A stretch of 64,000 nt of DNA from Colivivens sp964452915 (GCA_964452915.1 CAYVNW010000002.1:62001-126000); one strand, 5' to 3'; shown: positions 8,256 through 17,886, counted from the stretch's first letter. Translations and numbers: made by a program. Notes: a model not told the origin generated them from the letters alone.

Positions 8256-9802
8256 TCGAACCGGTTGAGTTTTTTCAAAAGGCTGGTAATTGATACCTTG
8301 TCCTCGATTATACCTTTAAGCTCAGAAATATTGACCCTTTCTTGTTCCATAGTATCACGGAAACGAATTGTGACAGTATTGTCCTCAAGCGACTGATGGT
8401 CGATGGTGACACAATAAGGAGTACCGATTGCGTCTTGACGGCGGTAACGCTTTCCGATAGAATCTTTCTCATCGTATTGGCAATTGAAATAGAATTTTAA
8501 GTCATTCATTATTTCGCGTGCCTTCTCCGGAAGTCCGTCCTTCTTGGTAAGAGGCAAAATCGCCAATTTTATAGGAGCCAACGCAGCAGGTAATTTTAAG
8601 ACTACACGGCTCTCGCCATTTTCCAATGTCTCCTCCTGATAGCTGTGACACATAACAGACAGGAACATACGGTCAACACCAATAGATGTTTCAATGACAT
8701 ACGGAGTATACGACTCATTCAGTTCCGGGTCAAAATACTTAATACTTTTTCCCGAGAACTTTTCATGTTGTGACAAATCAAAGTCTGTGCGGCTATGAAT
8801 ACCCTCAACTTCTTTAAATCCAAATGGCATTTTAAATTCTATGTCTGTAGCGGCATTTGCATAGTGTGCAAGTTTCTCATGATCATGGAAGCGGTAATTC
8901 TCAGCGCCAAAACCAAGGTTCTGGTGCCATGCCATACGTGTTTTTTTCCAACGTGCAAACCAATCGAGTTCTGTTCCCGGCTTGATAAAGAATTGCATCT
9001 CCATCTGCTCAAATTCCCTCATACGGAAAATGAATTGGCGTGCAACTATTTCGTTACGGAACGCCTTGCCGATTTGTGCTATGCCAAACGGAATTTTCAT
9101 GCGTCCGGTTTTCTGAACGTTCAAATAGTTTACAAATATGCCCTGTGCAGTCTCCGGACGAAGATATATCGTAGATGTTCCGTCGGCGGTACTACCCAAT
9201 TCAGTCTTAAACATAAGGTTGAACTGACGGACCTCGGTCCAGTTTCTTGTGCCACTTATAGGGCATACTATTTGTTCATCCAGGATAATCTGCCGTAATT
9301 CATTAAGGTCCATAGCGTTCATCGCTTTTTTATAGCGTTCGTGCAGAGCGTCACGTTTTGCTTGTTCCTCAAGAACCTTCGGGCTTGTCTCCCTATATTT
9401 TTTTTCATCAAAAGACTCACCGAAACGTTTTCTTGCTTTTGCTACTTCCTTTTCTATCTTTTCATCGTATTTTGCTATTTGATCCTCAATCAATACGTCT
9501 GCGCGATAACGCTTCTTGGAATCACGGTTGTCAATAAGCGGATCATTAAATGCGTCCACGTGCCCTGATGCTTTCCAAATGGTTGGGTGCATAAATACGG
9601 CAGAATCAATACCTACAATATTTTCATTCATCAAAACCATGCTTTGCCACCAATATTGTTTGATATTGTTCTTCAATTCAACACCATTCTGTCCGTAGTC
9701 ATAGACAGCTCCCAAACCATCGTATATCTCACTTGACGGGAATACAAATCCATATTCCTTGCAATGAGATACGACCTTCTTAAATACATCTTCTTGTGCC
9801 AT
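8252..9802 (-). CDS. glyS: Glycyl-tRNA synthetase, single-chain class II
   Basis: 516 residues, the alpha2-type enzyme (eukaryote-like GlyQS) that attaches glycine to tRNA-Gly. The N-terminal HCKEYGFVFPSSEIYDGLG, the class II motif 2 region (FRNEIVARQFIFRMREFEQMEMQ without gaps, cited here as key residues only), ETSIGVDRMF (motif 3) and a C-terminal anticodon-binding domain are all present. The ATG is followed at once by conserved sequence. The leader is about 80 nt from the -7 box at 9885-9892. The FKBP gene follows with a 4-nt overlap. Confidence 0.97.
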   Translation of the reverse strand: MAQEDVFKKVVSHCKEYGFVFPSSEIYDGLGAVYDYGQNGVELKNNIKQYWWQSMVLMNENIVGIDSAVFMHPTIWKASGHVDAFNDPLIDNRDSKKRYRADVLIEDQIAKYDEKIEKEVAKARKRFGESFDEKKYRETSPKVLEEQAKRDALHERYKKAMNAMDLNELRQIILDEQIVCPISGTRNWTEVRQFNLMFKTELGSTADGTSTIYLRPETAQGIFVNYLNVQKTGRMKIPFGIAQIGKAFRNEIVARQFIFRMREFEQMEMQFFIKPGTELDWFARWKKTRMAWHQNLGFGAENYRFHDHEKLAHYANAATDIEFKMPFGFKEVEGIHSRTDFDLSQHEKFSGKSIKYFDPELNESYTPYVIETSIGVDRMFLSVMCHSYQEETLENGESRVVLKLPAALAPIKLAILPLTKKDGLPEKAREIMNDLKFYFNCQYDEKDSIGKRYRRQDAIGTPYCVTIDHQSLEDNTVTIRFRDTMEQERVNISELKGIIEDKVSITSLLKKLNRFE

Positions 9803-9884
9803 TTTCTTTATGCTTTGTTTTGCGTATACTATTATTTTGCGTTTTCACCACAACTATTTGTTGCATAAAACACATACATGAATA

Positions 9885-9892
9885 CAAAGGTA
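9885..9892 (-). promoter_or_regulatory. -7 box of glyS
   Basis: On the minus strand this reads TACCTTTG followed by T. It is 82 nt upstream of the glyS ATG, so the mRNA leader is longer than in most genes here and could hold a regulatory structure, though no T-box-like element is apparent. Confidence 0.6.
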
Positions 9893-9921
9893 CGAAAAAA
9901 CTAATAAAAGGAAGCCACAAT

Positions 9922-10494
9922 TTATAATTTAAACCTATTATTAAATGTAATTAAGCTTTCCGGACCCATATTGAACAGTAAATCGACAATACTTAAGTCT
10001 GTTATAAATCCATGTTTATAAGAAAATACCTGATAATATTCCGATAGAGGCTGACCCGCATCGCAATGTATGCTGACGTTCATTAGATCGAGCAAATCCA
10101 CAACTAAATGGAAAAGATCCGTATTGAAATCCATAAGCAGTTCTTGATTCCCCTCATAAATATGGCGGAAATCATCTTGATAATAATCAAAATACGGGCT
10201 TTTATAGTAAGAAGATTCTAATGCATGCCAATGTTTGTGCCTCCAATCACCGTGTTCACTTATTCTGACACTCCGGAGTGGCAGTGCTTTATTTCCCGTC
10301 TGCTTTATAGGGACCGTTAGGACTAACGGTCCGTTGGGCGAGTCTATTGTACAGCGGTTAAGTCTGAGCCGTTTATCGAACATTATGTCACCATCCATCT
10401 CAGGCATCCCGTTTGCTATCCAATTCATCCACCAACTTACATGCGGCAAATAGCCTAATGCGAAATCTCCTTTATTCATATAAGGGTGTACCAT
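9922..10494 (-). CDS. WbqC-family protein
   Basis: 190 residues from the ATG at 10494. The family is named after an O-antigen cluster protein and its biochemical role is unsettled. Conserved stretches are visible: HPYMNKGDFALGYLPHVSWW, RLRLNRC, LTVPI, RISEHGDWRHKHWHAL, YYKSPYFDYYQDDF and LMDFN. An in-frame TTG at 10536 would lengthen the protein, but it is the -33 element of a consensus promoter (10506-10536) whose -7 box lies inside that extension, so the ATG at 10494 is preferred. The mRNA would then have almost no leader. Confidence 0.88.
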   Translation of the reverse strand: MVHPYMNKGDFALGYLPHVSWWMNWIANGMPEMDGDIMFDKRLRLNRCTIDSPNGPLVLTVPIKQTGNKALPLRSVRISEHGDWRHKHWHALESSYYKSPYFDYYQDDFRHIYEGNQELLMDFNTDLFHLVVDLLDLMNVSIHCDAGQPLSEYYQVFSYKHGFITDLSIVDLLFNMGPESLITFNNRFKL

Positions 10495-10505
10495 GCAAAA
10501 TTCAC

Positions 10506-10536
10506 GCAAAGGTATGAATAAATTCTCAATACACAA
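10506..10536 (-). promoter_or_regulatory. Promoter of the WbqC gene, decides its start
   Basis: On the minus strand TTG (10536-10534), 19 nt, then TACCTTTGC (10514-10506): both Bacteroidota elements at standard spacing. Transcription should start near 10500, only a few bases before the ATG at 10494. Confidence 0.7.
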
Positions 10537-10642
10537 TTACTTCTTCCATAATAAACATGTTTGTAAAACGTTTTATAGGCTCATTGTTTACGTTACACGC
10601 AAAAAGTTGCTTTCAAGCAATGCCTTTATCATTATTTTTCTA

Positions 10643-10651
10643 TAACTTTGC
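10643..10651 (+). promoter_or_regulatory. -7 box of ACT-UPF0210 operon
   Basis: TAACTTTGC, 23 nt before the ATG at 10675. No well-placed TTG is visible. Probably serves the two overlapping genes and perhaps the downstream polyprenyl synthase and amidase. Confidence 0.7.
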
Positions 10652-10674
10652 ACTAAATATAATACAACAACATT

Positions 10675-10947
10675 ATGACTAAGGCAATAATTACAGTTGT
10701 AGGTAAAGACACTGTAGGTATTATGGCAAAAGTGTGCACACATCTTGCCGACAATCAAATCAATATTTTGGACATAAGTCAAACCATCGTGCAAGGATAC
10801 TTCAACATGATGATGATTGTGAGTATGGATAATTGTACCAAAGACTTTGTTAGTGTATCGGAAGAGCTTACGGAACTTGGCAACGAGATCGGAGTTCAAG
10901 TGAAATGTCAACTCGAAGACATCTTCGACAAAATGCATCGTATATGA
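10675..10947 (+). CDS. ACT domain protein (UPF0237)
   Basis: 90 residues making up one ACT domain with the usual beginning AIITVVGKDTVGIMAKV and a NILDISQTIVQGYFNM segment. ACT domains bind small ligands, commonly amino acids. Proteins of this family are regularly encoded just before UPF0210 proteins, as here, where the stop and start overlap as ATGA. A ligand-sensing role for its partner is plausible but not proven. Confidence 0.93.
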   Translation: MTKAIITVVGKDTVGIMAKVCTHLADNQINILDISQTIVQGYFNMMMIVSMDNCTKDFVSVSEELTELGNEIGVQVKCQLEDIFDKMHRI

Positions 10948-12308
10948 TTAATATAAACGAAGTATTTGAAACCAACAAGATGATCGAACAGGAAAACCTT
11001 GATGTTCGAACCATCACAATGGGGATCAATCTGCTTGACTGTGCTGATGCCAGCGTTGAAAATACATGCAACAAAATAGAAAAGAAAATCTTACGCTATG
11101 CGAAGGACCTTGTAAAAACAGGTGAGGAAATATCACGTGAATTTGCAATACCGATTGTTAACAAACGAATTTCCATAACACCAGCCTCATTGGTAGGCGC
11201 AGCTTGTTGCAACACCCCCTCAGATTATGTACAGATAGCTAAGACCCTCGATAAAATCGCACATGAGGTCGGTGTGAACTTCATTGGCGGATTCAGCGCA
11301 ATCGTGTCGAAAGGGATGACACGCAGTGATGAAAACCTTATACGTTCTATTCCGGAGGCAATGGCATGCACCCAGCGCATTTGCAGTTCTGTCAATGTCG
11401 GTTCTACAAAAACGGGCATCAACATGGACGCTGTACGCCTAATGGGTGAGATCATCAAGCAGACGGCCAATCTTACAAGAGAAAATGATTCCATCGGGTG
11501 TGCAAAATTAGTTGTACTCTGCAATGCGCCGGATGATAATCCGTTTATGGCCGGAGCATTTCACGGGGTCAGTGAAGCGGATGCGGTAATAAATGTAGGC
11601 GTAAGTGGTCCTGGCGTAGTGAAATATGCGCTACAGCAAATTCCTGATGCCAATTTCGAAGTACTTTGCGAGACAATAAAGAAAACAGCATTTAAAATAA
11701 CCCGCGTCGGACAGCTTGTTGCCCAGGAAGCAAGCAAGCGGTTGGGCGTTCCTTTTGGTATAATCGACCTTTCACTTGCGCCGACACCGGCAATAGGTGA
11801 CTCAGTGGCAGATATACTTCAATGCATCGGAGTTGAAAAAGCCGGTGCACCGGGTACCACAGCAGCTCTCGCCCTACTCAACGATCAGGTAAAAAAAGGT
11901 GGTGTGATGGCAAGCAGCTACGTAGGCGGTTTATCGGGCGCGTTTATTCCTGTCAGTGAAGATCAAGGCATGATCGACGCTGTTGAGGCCGGTGCGCTCA
12001 CCATAGAGAAACTTGAGGCAATGACATGTGTTTGCTCTGTAGGTCTTGATATGATCGCAATCCCGGGAAGCATTACAGCATCTACCATATCAGGTATTAT
12101 TGCCGATGAAGCCGCCATCGGAATGGTGAACCAAAAAACCACAGCTGTACGTATCATTCCTGTAGAAGGAAAGACAGTCGGTGACAAAGTGGAGTTTGGC
12201 GGGCTACTCGGATATGCTCCGATAATGCCTGTCAACACATTCAGATGTAACAGATTCGTAAACAGGGAAGGACGTATTCCTGCTCCAATACACAGTTTCA
12301 AAAACTAA
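10944..12308 (+). CDS. UPF0210 (DUF711) family protein
   Basis: 454 residues from the ATG overlapping the previous stop codon. The start at 10944 gives the conserved beginning MININEVFETNKMIEQENLD; an in-frame GTG further upstream (10905) would lie inside the ACT gene. Family hallmarks include TMGINLLDCAD, NKRISITPAS, GGFSAIVSKGM, VSGPGVVKYAL, DLSLAPTPAIGDSVA and GAPGTTAALALLNDQVK. The family has a PFL-like alpha/beta barrel fold in databases but no glycyl-radical loop and no established reaction. The fixed pairing with an ACT protein suggests an amino-acid-responsive function. Confidence 0.93.
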   Translation: MININEVFETNKMIEQENLDVRTITMGINLLDCADASVENTCNKIEKKILRYAKDLVKTGEEISREFAIPIVNKRISITPASLVGAACCNTPSDYVQIAKTLDKIAHEVGVNFIGGFSAIVSKGMTRSDENLIRSIPEAMACTQRICSSVNVGSTKTGINMDAVRLMGEIIKQTANLTRENDSIGCAKLVVLCNAPDDNPFMAGAFHGVSEADAVINVGVSGPGVVKYALQQIPDANFEVLCETIKKTAFKITRVGQLVAQEASKRLGVPFGIIDLSLAPTPAIGDSVADILQCIGVEKAGAPGTTAALALLNDQVKKGGVMASSYVGGLSGAFIPVSEDQGMIDAVEAGALTIEKLEAMTCVCSVGLDMIAIPGSITASTISGIIADEAAIGMVNQKTTAVRIIPVEGKTVGDKVEFGGLLGYAPIMPVNTFRCNRFVNREGRIPAPIHSFKN

Positions 12309-12331
12309 TTCTCATTTACTCTCAGCCAATC

Positions 12332-13285
12332 ATGATTAGCAATACAATACAAGCAGAGTTACAACAATGCAAAAATATTCTGGATGCATCATATAGTCAT
12401 GAGAATCCAATCCTAAATGAGGCTCTTGATAAAATAAAGAGCAGGTCGGGTAAGATGATGCGTCCGATACTTGTATTATTGTCAACCAGGTTGTTTGGTG
12501 ATATCAGCAAAAACGCAATACTGACTGCAGCGGCCTACGAAGCATTCCATACTGCAAGCCTCATACATGATGACGTGGTTGACGAGAGCGATGAACGGCG
12601 GGGACAAGAGTCGCTGAATTACACTGAAGGCAACAAAGTGGCGGTATTGGTGGGAGACTATATCCTCGCAAACTCTTTAAAATTCCTCGCAAAAACAGGG
12701 AGCGACCAATTGCTGGATATCATCACAGATGCCGCACAAGAACTTGCTAACGGAGAATTATTACAGCTGTCAAATATATCAGTCACGGAACTGTCTGAGA
12801 ATGCTTATTTTAATATTATACGGAGTAAAACTGCAGCTCTATTTTCAGCTTGTGCCGAATCGGCCGCTATTGTGGCAGGAGCTAACGATAACGATGTTGA
12901 TGTAATGCGGAAGTTCGGTGAAACCGTTGGAATTTGCTTCCAAATAAAGGACGATATATTCGACATACAAGATGACGATATAGGCAAACCTACAGGCAAC
13001 GACTTGCGTGAAGGGAAAATCACACTTCCAACATTGTATGCACTAAAGCACTCAAATACAGATGCGAATAAAATTGTCCGTCGCATAAAGACTCAAGTTG
13101 CTACCGACGATGAAATAAAGCAGTTGGTAGAGTTTACCAAGCAACAAGGTGGCATAGAATATGCCATTTCGGTAATGGAGAATTATGCCCGGGAAGCAGA
13201 GGCATTATTAGACGTATATCCGTATAGTCCGGCTAAGGAGGCTTTGTGCGAGTATGTCAGCTATGTAATTGGGCGTAAATACTAA
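12332..13285 (+). CDS. Polyprenyl diphosphate synthase (trans, long-chain)
   Basis: 317 residues. All-alpha trans-isoprenyl synthase that elongates allylic diphosphates with isopentenyl diphosphate, probably for the menaquinone side chain. Both Asp-rich motifs that bind magnesium-diphosphate are visible: DDVVDESDERRG at residues 80-91 and DDIFD at 207-211, with KSGKMMRP-like KSRSGKMMRPIL near residue 32 for substrate binding. Length and the residues before the first motif fit octaprenyl-type synthases; product length is not certain. It lies 23 nt after the UPF0210 gene. Confidence 0.93.
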   Translation: MISNTIQAELQQCKNILDASYSHENPILNEALDKIKSRSGKMMRPILVLLSTRLFGDISKNAILTAAAYEAFHTASLIHDDVVDESDERRGQESLNYTEGNKVAVLVGDYILANSLKFLAKTGSDQLLDIITDAAQELANGELLQLSNISVTELSENAYFNIIRSKTAALFSACAESAAIVAGANDNDVDVMRKFGETVGICFQIKDDIFDIQDDDIGKPTGNDLREGKITLPTLYALKHSNTDANKIVRRIKTQVATDDEIKQLVEFTKQQGGIEYAISVMENYAREAEALLDVYPYSPAKEALCEYVSYVIGRKY

Positions 13286-13302
13286 GCGGAGGGGTAAAAG
13301 AA

Positions 13303-14082
13303 ATGAGGATTACGCTTCTTCAACAGGACACGGTATGGCAATCACCTCAATTCAATATCAGAAAAGTGAACGAAGCCATCAACAGGTCGCTTGGCTCTGA
13401 TCTGTACTTACTACCTGAAATGTTCACTACAGGATTCCTTACTTATCCGCAATGGTTTGCTGAGTCTGCCAATTCTGAATCATTGCAGTGGATGAAAGAA
13501 AAGGCACACGAGATCGATGCAGCCGTTTGTGGCAGTATTGCTGTTGAGGAAAAAGGGAAATACTACAACCGGATGTATTTTGTTGAACCTGACGGCAAAG
13601 TAACTCATTACGACAAAAGTCATCTTTACAATTATGGAGGAGAAGGCAAACAATACACAGCAGGTGATGAACGTGTAATCGTAGAGTTTCGGGGAGTAAA
13701 GATTTTATTGGAGATCTGCTATGACCTGCAATTTCCAATGTGGTGCAGAAACAATGTTGATAAGGATGGCAACATACTGTACGACCTGATTGTTTATTCC
13801 GCCAATTATCCCGTTGCACGTAAAGCAGCCTGGGAAACCCTTCCGGTTGCCCGCGCCATCGAAAATCAGTGTTTTGTCGCTGCCTGCAACCGCATTGGAA
13901 CCGATGAATACGGAGAGTACTACGGTGGATCAAGAATAATACATCCTTACGGAAATATTATAGCGGAAGGACCGCCAAATACAGAATGTGAAATTACCGG
14001 TGACATCGACATGCCATCACTACTCAGATACCGGCAAAAGTACCCTACGTTACAAGACATCGTCTGGAACAAATTCTTCTGA
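13303..14082 (+). CDS. Omega-amidase / nitrilase-family amidohydrolase (YafV-like)
   Basis: 259 residues. The nitrilase catalytic triad is visible as Glu39 (LLPEMFTTGF), Lys105 (DKSHLY) and Cys139 (EICYDLQFPMWCRN). The sequence fits omega-amidase, a repair enzyme that hydrolyses 2-oxoglutaramate or 2-oxosuccinamate. Unusually for this genome, a strong Shine-Dalgarno-like GGAGGGG (13288-13294) stands 8 nt before the ATG, supporting the start and suggesting efficient translation. It follows the polyprenyl synthase by 17 nt. Confidence 0.93.
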   Translation: MRITLLQQDTVWQSPQFNIRKVNEAINRSLGSDLYLLPEMFTTGFLTYPQWFAESANSESLQWMKEKAHEIDAAVCGSIAVEEKGKYYNRMYFVEPDGKVTHYDKSHLYNYGGEGKQYTAGDERVIVEFRGVKILLEICYDLQFPMWCRNNVDKDGNILYDLIVYSANYPVARKAAWETLPVARAIENQCFVAACNRIGTDEYGEYYGGSRIIHPYGNIIAEGPPNTECEITGDIDMPSLLRYRQKYPTLQDIVWNKFF

Positions 14083-14138
14083 CGTACGCCTACCCTCTAT
14101 AAGCAACAGAATATAAAAACAACGCATTATAAAAAGTT

Positions 14139-16256
14139 ATGAGAACACAACATTTTACTTGCATGCTATTATTGTGCTTAGCGGTAAGCACATTATGCAC
14201 AGCACAAACTGACACCGATTCTTTGCCTGCCGCAGAGCAATTAATCAGTTGGGACGACTTTGTTCAATCGCTATATGAAAACGGAACCGATTACGATGAG
14301 GACGTCATCGAAGATCTTTACGATATCCATTGCAACCCAATAGACCTGAACAAAGTCACTAAACAGCAATTGGAGCAATTACCATTTCTCTCCGATATGC
14401 AGATTACTTCCATATTGCATTATGTAAAAATCCACTATCCACTGCTGTCATTGGGAGAACTAATGTTCATTACAGAACTTGACTATGTGACGCGATTGCG
14501 GCTCATGCTGTTTTGTTATGTAGACAAAGCCACGGCACAAGAGTCACGACCATCATTAAAAACAATACTGAAGCGAGGTAAGCACGAAATAACCGTGCGA
14601 AGCGACATACCTTTTTATAAAAAGGCGGGCTTTGATTCCTTATCAGACAGTGTACTTGCCAAAAATCCGAACAAGGTGTACCAAGGCGACAGATTTCACC
14701 ATTCGCTTAGATACAAATATGAATCCTCACAACATTTGTTTGCGGGTTTGCAAATGGAAAAAGATCCGGGTGAAACAGGAATAGATTATTGGGCAGCATA
14801 CCTGATGCTTAATGATTGGGGCAAGATTCATTCTTTTATTGTCGGTGCTTACAAACTCAGCTTTGGACAAGGACTCGTTGTCAACAATTCAGTAAGCTTT
14901 GGAAAACTTACCTCACTCAACTCTTCTTCGTTTCTCAACAAAGGCATATCAAAGCATTCCTCTCTCTCTGAAAGTAACTATTTCCGTGGTATTGCCACGA
15001 CAATACGACTAATCAAAAATATTAATGTTACGGCATTTCTGTCGTATAAAGATATTGATGCGACTCTGTACACTGATTCTTTGAATGGAATCAAGCGCTT
15101 TGCAGCATCATCGCTGAAGCAAGATGGATTACATCGTACGAAATTAGAAATCAGTAAGAAAGGCAATGTGTCTGAATTTTCCACAGGAGGTAACATTCAA
15201 TATTTAAACAAAAGTATGACGGCCGGCATCACCATACTCTACACTCACTTGTCTGTTCCTCTACTACCCAAATATAACACTCAAAGTACAAGTTACCGCA
15301 AAATCAATATAAGAGGAAACGCGTTCTGTTCTGCAGGTATCAACTATTCGTTGCGATTCCGTCATTTGCTGTTGCGTGGAGAGACTGCATTCGCAATGAA
15401 TTACGACGGACATAAAAAGACAAACAGCGATATGGCCACCATAAACACCCTCAGTTATGCTTTTAGCAGTAACACATCAGCCGTATTGTTGCAACGCTAC
15501 TATGGTATGCAATATGCGACCCTGTATGGAAAGTCTTTCGGGGAAAGCAGTAAACCTCAAAACGAGTCGGGTATATATGCCGGCATAAAGTCACAGCTTT
15601 TCAAGAAAGTCCACCTTGAAGCATATATCGACCTGTTCCACTTCCCATATAAGAAGTATCAGGTATCCGACAGTTCAAACGGGATTGATGGCTTGTGCCG
15701 TCTGGCATGGTTAGTATCTGGGAAATCATCATTACAAATCAATTATCGGATAAAGGCCAAACAGAAAAACTATACGGTCAAGGCCGACAAAACAGAACTG
15801 TACTACTTCAACACACAGAGCATCAAGTTGCAGTATAAAAACAATCTAAATGCGAACCTGTCATCAACCACAACCTTGTATGGCACGTATATTTACAATC
15901 CGGACAAGAACAATGACAACGGATTCATGATTGCACACAGCCTGCGCTTTCAGTTACATCAAAACACAAAACAAAGGATAGATTTGACAGCAGCTTATTT
16001 CAATACAACAACATACAGTTCACGCGTATACCTATATGAGCCTTCGCCGGCTTATTCCTTTGGCTCATTATCCTTTTATGGAGAAGGGTTGCGGGCATCG
16101 GTCTTGCTGTCGCTGCCCATCATACGCAACATGTATATTACAGGAAAAGTTTCCACAACACACTATTTTGATAAAGACACGATAGGGACAGGATTAGAAA
16201 AGATTACCGCAAACCACAAAGAGGACCTGCAACTACAACTCCGATGGATTATATAG
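14139..16256 (+). CDS. Outer-membrane helix-hairpin-helix protein
   Basis: 705 residues. A signal peptide (cut after about residue 22, TAQT) precedes a small helix-hairpin-helix region, residues about 60-105 (NPIDLNKVTKQQLEQLPFLS ... LGELMFITELD), which resembles ComEA-like HhH units. The remaining 550 residues alternate aromatic and polar residues like a beta-barrel (DRFHHSLRYKYE, HLEAYIDLFHFPYKKY, HSLRFQLHQN). Such proteins are frequent in Bacteroidota and have no firm function; DNA binding and uptake at the outer membrane is a guess from the HhH unit. It ends 41 nt from the convergent CPBP gene. Confidence 0.85.
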   Translation: MRTQHFTCMLLLCLAVSTLCTAQTDTDSLPAAEQLISWDDFVQSLYENGTDYDEDVIEDLYDIHCNPIDLNKVTKQQLEQLPFLSDMQITSILHYVKIHYPLLSLGELMFITELDYVTRLRLMLFCYVDKATAQESRPSLKTILKRGKHEITVRSDIPFYKKAGFDSLSDSVLAKNPNKVYQGDRFHHSLRYKYESSQHLFAGLQMEKDPGETGIDYWAAYLMLNDWGKIHSFIVGAYKLSFGQGLVVNNSVSFGKLTSLNSSSFLNKGISKHSSLSESNYFRGIATTIRLIKNINVTAFLSYKDIDATLYTDSLNGIKRFAASSLKQDGLHRTKLEISKKGNVSEFSTGGNIQYLNKSMTAGITILYTHLSVPLLPKYNTQSTSYRKINIRGNAFCSAGINYSLRFRHLLLRGETAFAMNYDGHKKTNSDMATINTLSYAFSSNTSAVLLQRYYGMQYATLYGKSFGESSKPQNESGIYAGIKSQLFKKVHLEAYIDLFHFPYKKYQVSDSSNGIDGLCRLAWLVSGKSSLQINYRIKAKQKNYTVKADKTELYYFNTQSIKLQYKNNLNANLSSTTTLYGTYIYNPDKNNDNGFMIAHSLRFQLHQNTKQRIDLTAAYFNTTTYSSRVYLYEPSPAYSFGSLSFYGEGLRASVLLSLPIIRNMYITGKVSTTHYFDKDTIGTGLEKITANHKEDLQLQLRWII

Positions 16257-16265
16257 CAAAAATAT

Positions 16266-16279
16266 GACTTTTGAAAGTC
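16266..16279. terminator. Short palindrome between convergent genes
   Basis: GACTTT-TG-AAAGTC lies in the 41-nt gap between two converging genes. The stem is short and no long T-run follows, so its role as terminator is uncertain. Confidence 0.3.
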
Positions 16280-16297
16280 TTGCTTGAAATGGCCCTG

Positions 16298-17071
16298 TCA
16301 TCTTCTGCGAATATAGTAAAGATATACAGCGACGCAAATCACCAACGCAACGGCAGATATGGAATATGTTATGACAGCACCGCCACACAAGTCCGTCAAC
16401 GTAATATTTGGTTGATCCTTATAAATGTTGGTCATGATTACAGAAATACCATTATTAACCACATGACAAACAATGCAGGGGATAATACTCCGGCTCTTGA
16501 CATACAGAATGGCAAATAACAACCCTATAACGAATGCGAACGGGATTTGTGCAGGATTAAAATGTGCGATTCCAAACATAAGGGCAGACACGATAACTGC
16601 TATTGTCTTATCCGCTCCATGGTATATCATACTTCCTAAAATAGCACTTCGGAACACAATCTCCTCTGCGATCGGTCCAACCAGCACAATGGCAATTATG
16701 CCCCAGAAAGATGTAGAGAGTCCGACCAGCACGTCTTCTACTATGTTTTCGAGTGGTAATTGCTCTGAAAGGACATCAAAGCAGAACATGCCACAAAGTG
16801 TGGCGACAATCATTATCGGTGCCCATTTCCAATTACACAGCAATGGATTTAGCTCATCTAAGATACCATATTTCAAAGAGTGTCTTATAGCCTCAACCAC
16901 AGCAATCACTATTAACGATGAAAGTATAAAAGTAAAGGCAAGCAAGTTGGTTGTCATTTCTCCACCTGCAACCAACATCACCACTAATGCTACCGCCCAC
17001 TGCGTGACGCAGAAAGTAAGGAAGTAGACAGCAATATCTACAACAATTCTCCAGATGGTGGCTCGTTTCAT
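16298..17071 (-). CDS. CPBP family intramembrane glutamic/metal endopeptidase
   Basis: 257 residues with about seven hydrophobic segments. The CPBP (Abi/CAAX-like) signature is present: EEIVFR with Glu136, Glu137 and Arg141, followed by MFGIAHFNP and CHVVNNGISVI with their histidines. Members cleave prenylated or other membrane substrates, or protect from bacteriocins; the substrate here is unknown. The start codon overlaps the murI stop by 4 nt, making it the last gene of the operon starting at mnmG. Confidence 0.92.
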   Translation of the reverse strand: MKRATIWRIVVDIAVYFLTFCVTQWAVALVVMLVAGGEMTTNLLAFTFILSSLIVIAVVEAIRHSLKYGILDELNPLLCNWKWAPIMIVATLCGMFCFDVLSEQLPLENIVEDVLVGLSTSFWGIIAIVLVGPIAEEIVFRSAILGSMIYHGADKTIAVIVSALMFGIAHFNPAQIPFAFVIGLLFAILYVKSRSIIPCIVCHVVNNGISVIMTNIYKDQPNITLTDLCGGAVITYSISAVALVICVAVYLYYIRRR

Positions 17072-17886
17072 GGCATTCGCTTTACTTTGATTCTCTCACT
17101 AAGGAATATGGATGCGTTTCCACTAAACCTTTCGGGCGATTCTGAAGTGAAATACTGGCACGTTCCATTTTTTGTCAGTCTTTCATCCATATCCTTATGT
17201 CTGTGCAAATAATCCTCCAGGCTTGTGGCTACGTAATGTCCCTGCGTGAGGATTTCAATTGTATCAGGACAGAATTTGCGTATCTTGTCTAACAAAAGAG
17301 GATAGTGCGTACAGCCAAGTATAATGGTGTCGATCAGAGGATCAGTTGCGAGCAGGGAGTCTATTCGTTCTTTAACGAAATAATCGGCACTTGGCTTGTC
17401 GTATTCTCCGTTCTCAACCAATGGCACCCACATCGGACAAGCCAAACCTGTCACTATGCACTGTGGAAAAAGTTTTTTTATTTCTATATCATACGATCCT
17501 GACTTTATGGTTCCTTCAGTGGCGAGTACTCCGACATGATTATTCCTTGTTATATTCCCTACAACTTCAGCAGTAGGACGGATAACGCCCAACACACGTT
17601 CATTCGGTGCATGCGACGGAAGATAAACCTGCTGTATGGTACGCAAAGCCTTGGCTGAAGCCGTGTTGCAACCAAGGATAATCAACGGGCAATGAAGGGC
17701 GAACAACTTTTGTACAGCTTCCAATGTATATTGATACACGATATCGAATGAGCGGGTACCATAAGGCGCACGCGCATTATCGCCATAATAGATGTAATCG
17801 TATTCCGGCATCACCTTTCTTATCCCATCCAATATGGTCAGTCCGCCATAGCCCGAGTCAAATACTCCGATAGGTCCTTCTGTCAT
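17068..17886 (-). CDS. murI: Glutamate racemase
   Basis: 272 residues. Makes D-glutamate for peptidoglycan. The two catalytic cysteines lie in GCNTASAK (Cys73) and GCTHYP (Cys192), and the N-terminus starts with GVFDSGYGGLTIL. Overlaps both neighbours by 4 nt. In many Bacteroidota an OmpH-like chaperone gene stands directly upstream of murI, as here. Confidence 0.97.
   Translation of the reverse strand: MTEGPIGVFDSGYGGLTILDGIRKVMPEYDYIYYGDNARAPYGTRSFDIVYQYTLEAVQKLFALHCPLIILGCNTASAKALRTIQQVYLPSHAPNERVLGVIRPTAEVVGNITRNNHVGVLATEGTIKSGSYDIEIKKLFPQCIVTGLACPMWVPLVENGEYDKPSADYFVKERIDSLLATDPLIDTIILGCTHYPLLLDKIRKFCPDTIEILTQGHYVATSLEDYLHRHKDMDERLTKNGTCQYFTSESPERFSGNASIFLSERIKVKRMP

Noticed and set aside
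10495..10536. TTG start giving 14 more residues for the WbqC protein
   Set aside because: Those codons contain the gene's own promoter at consensus spacing.
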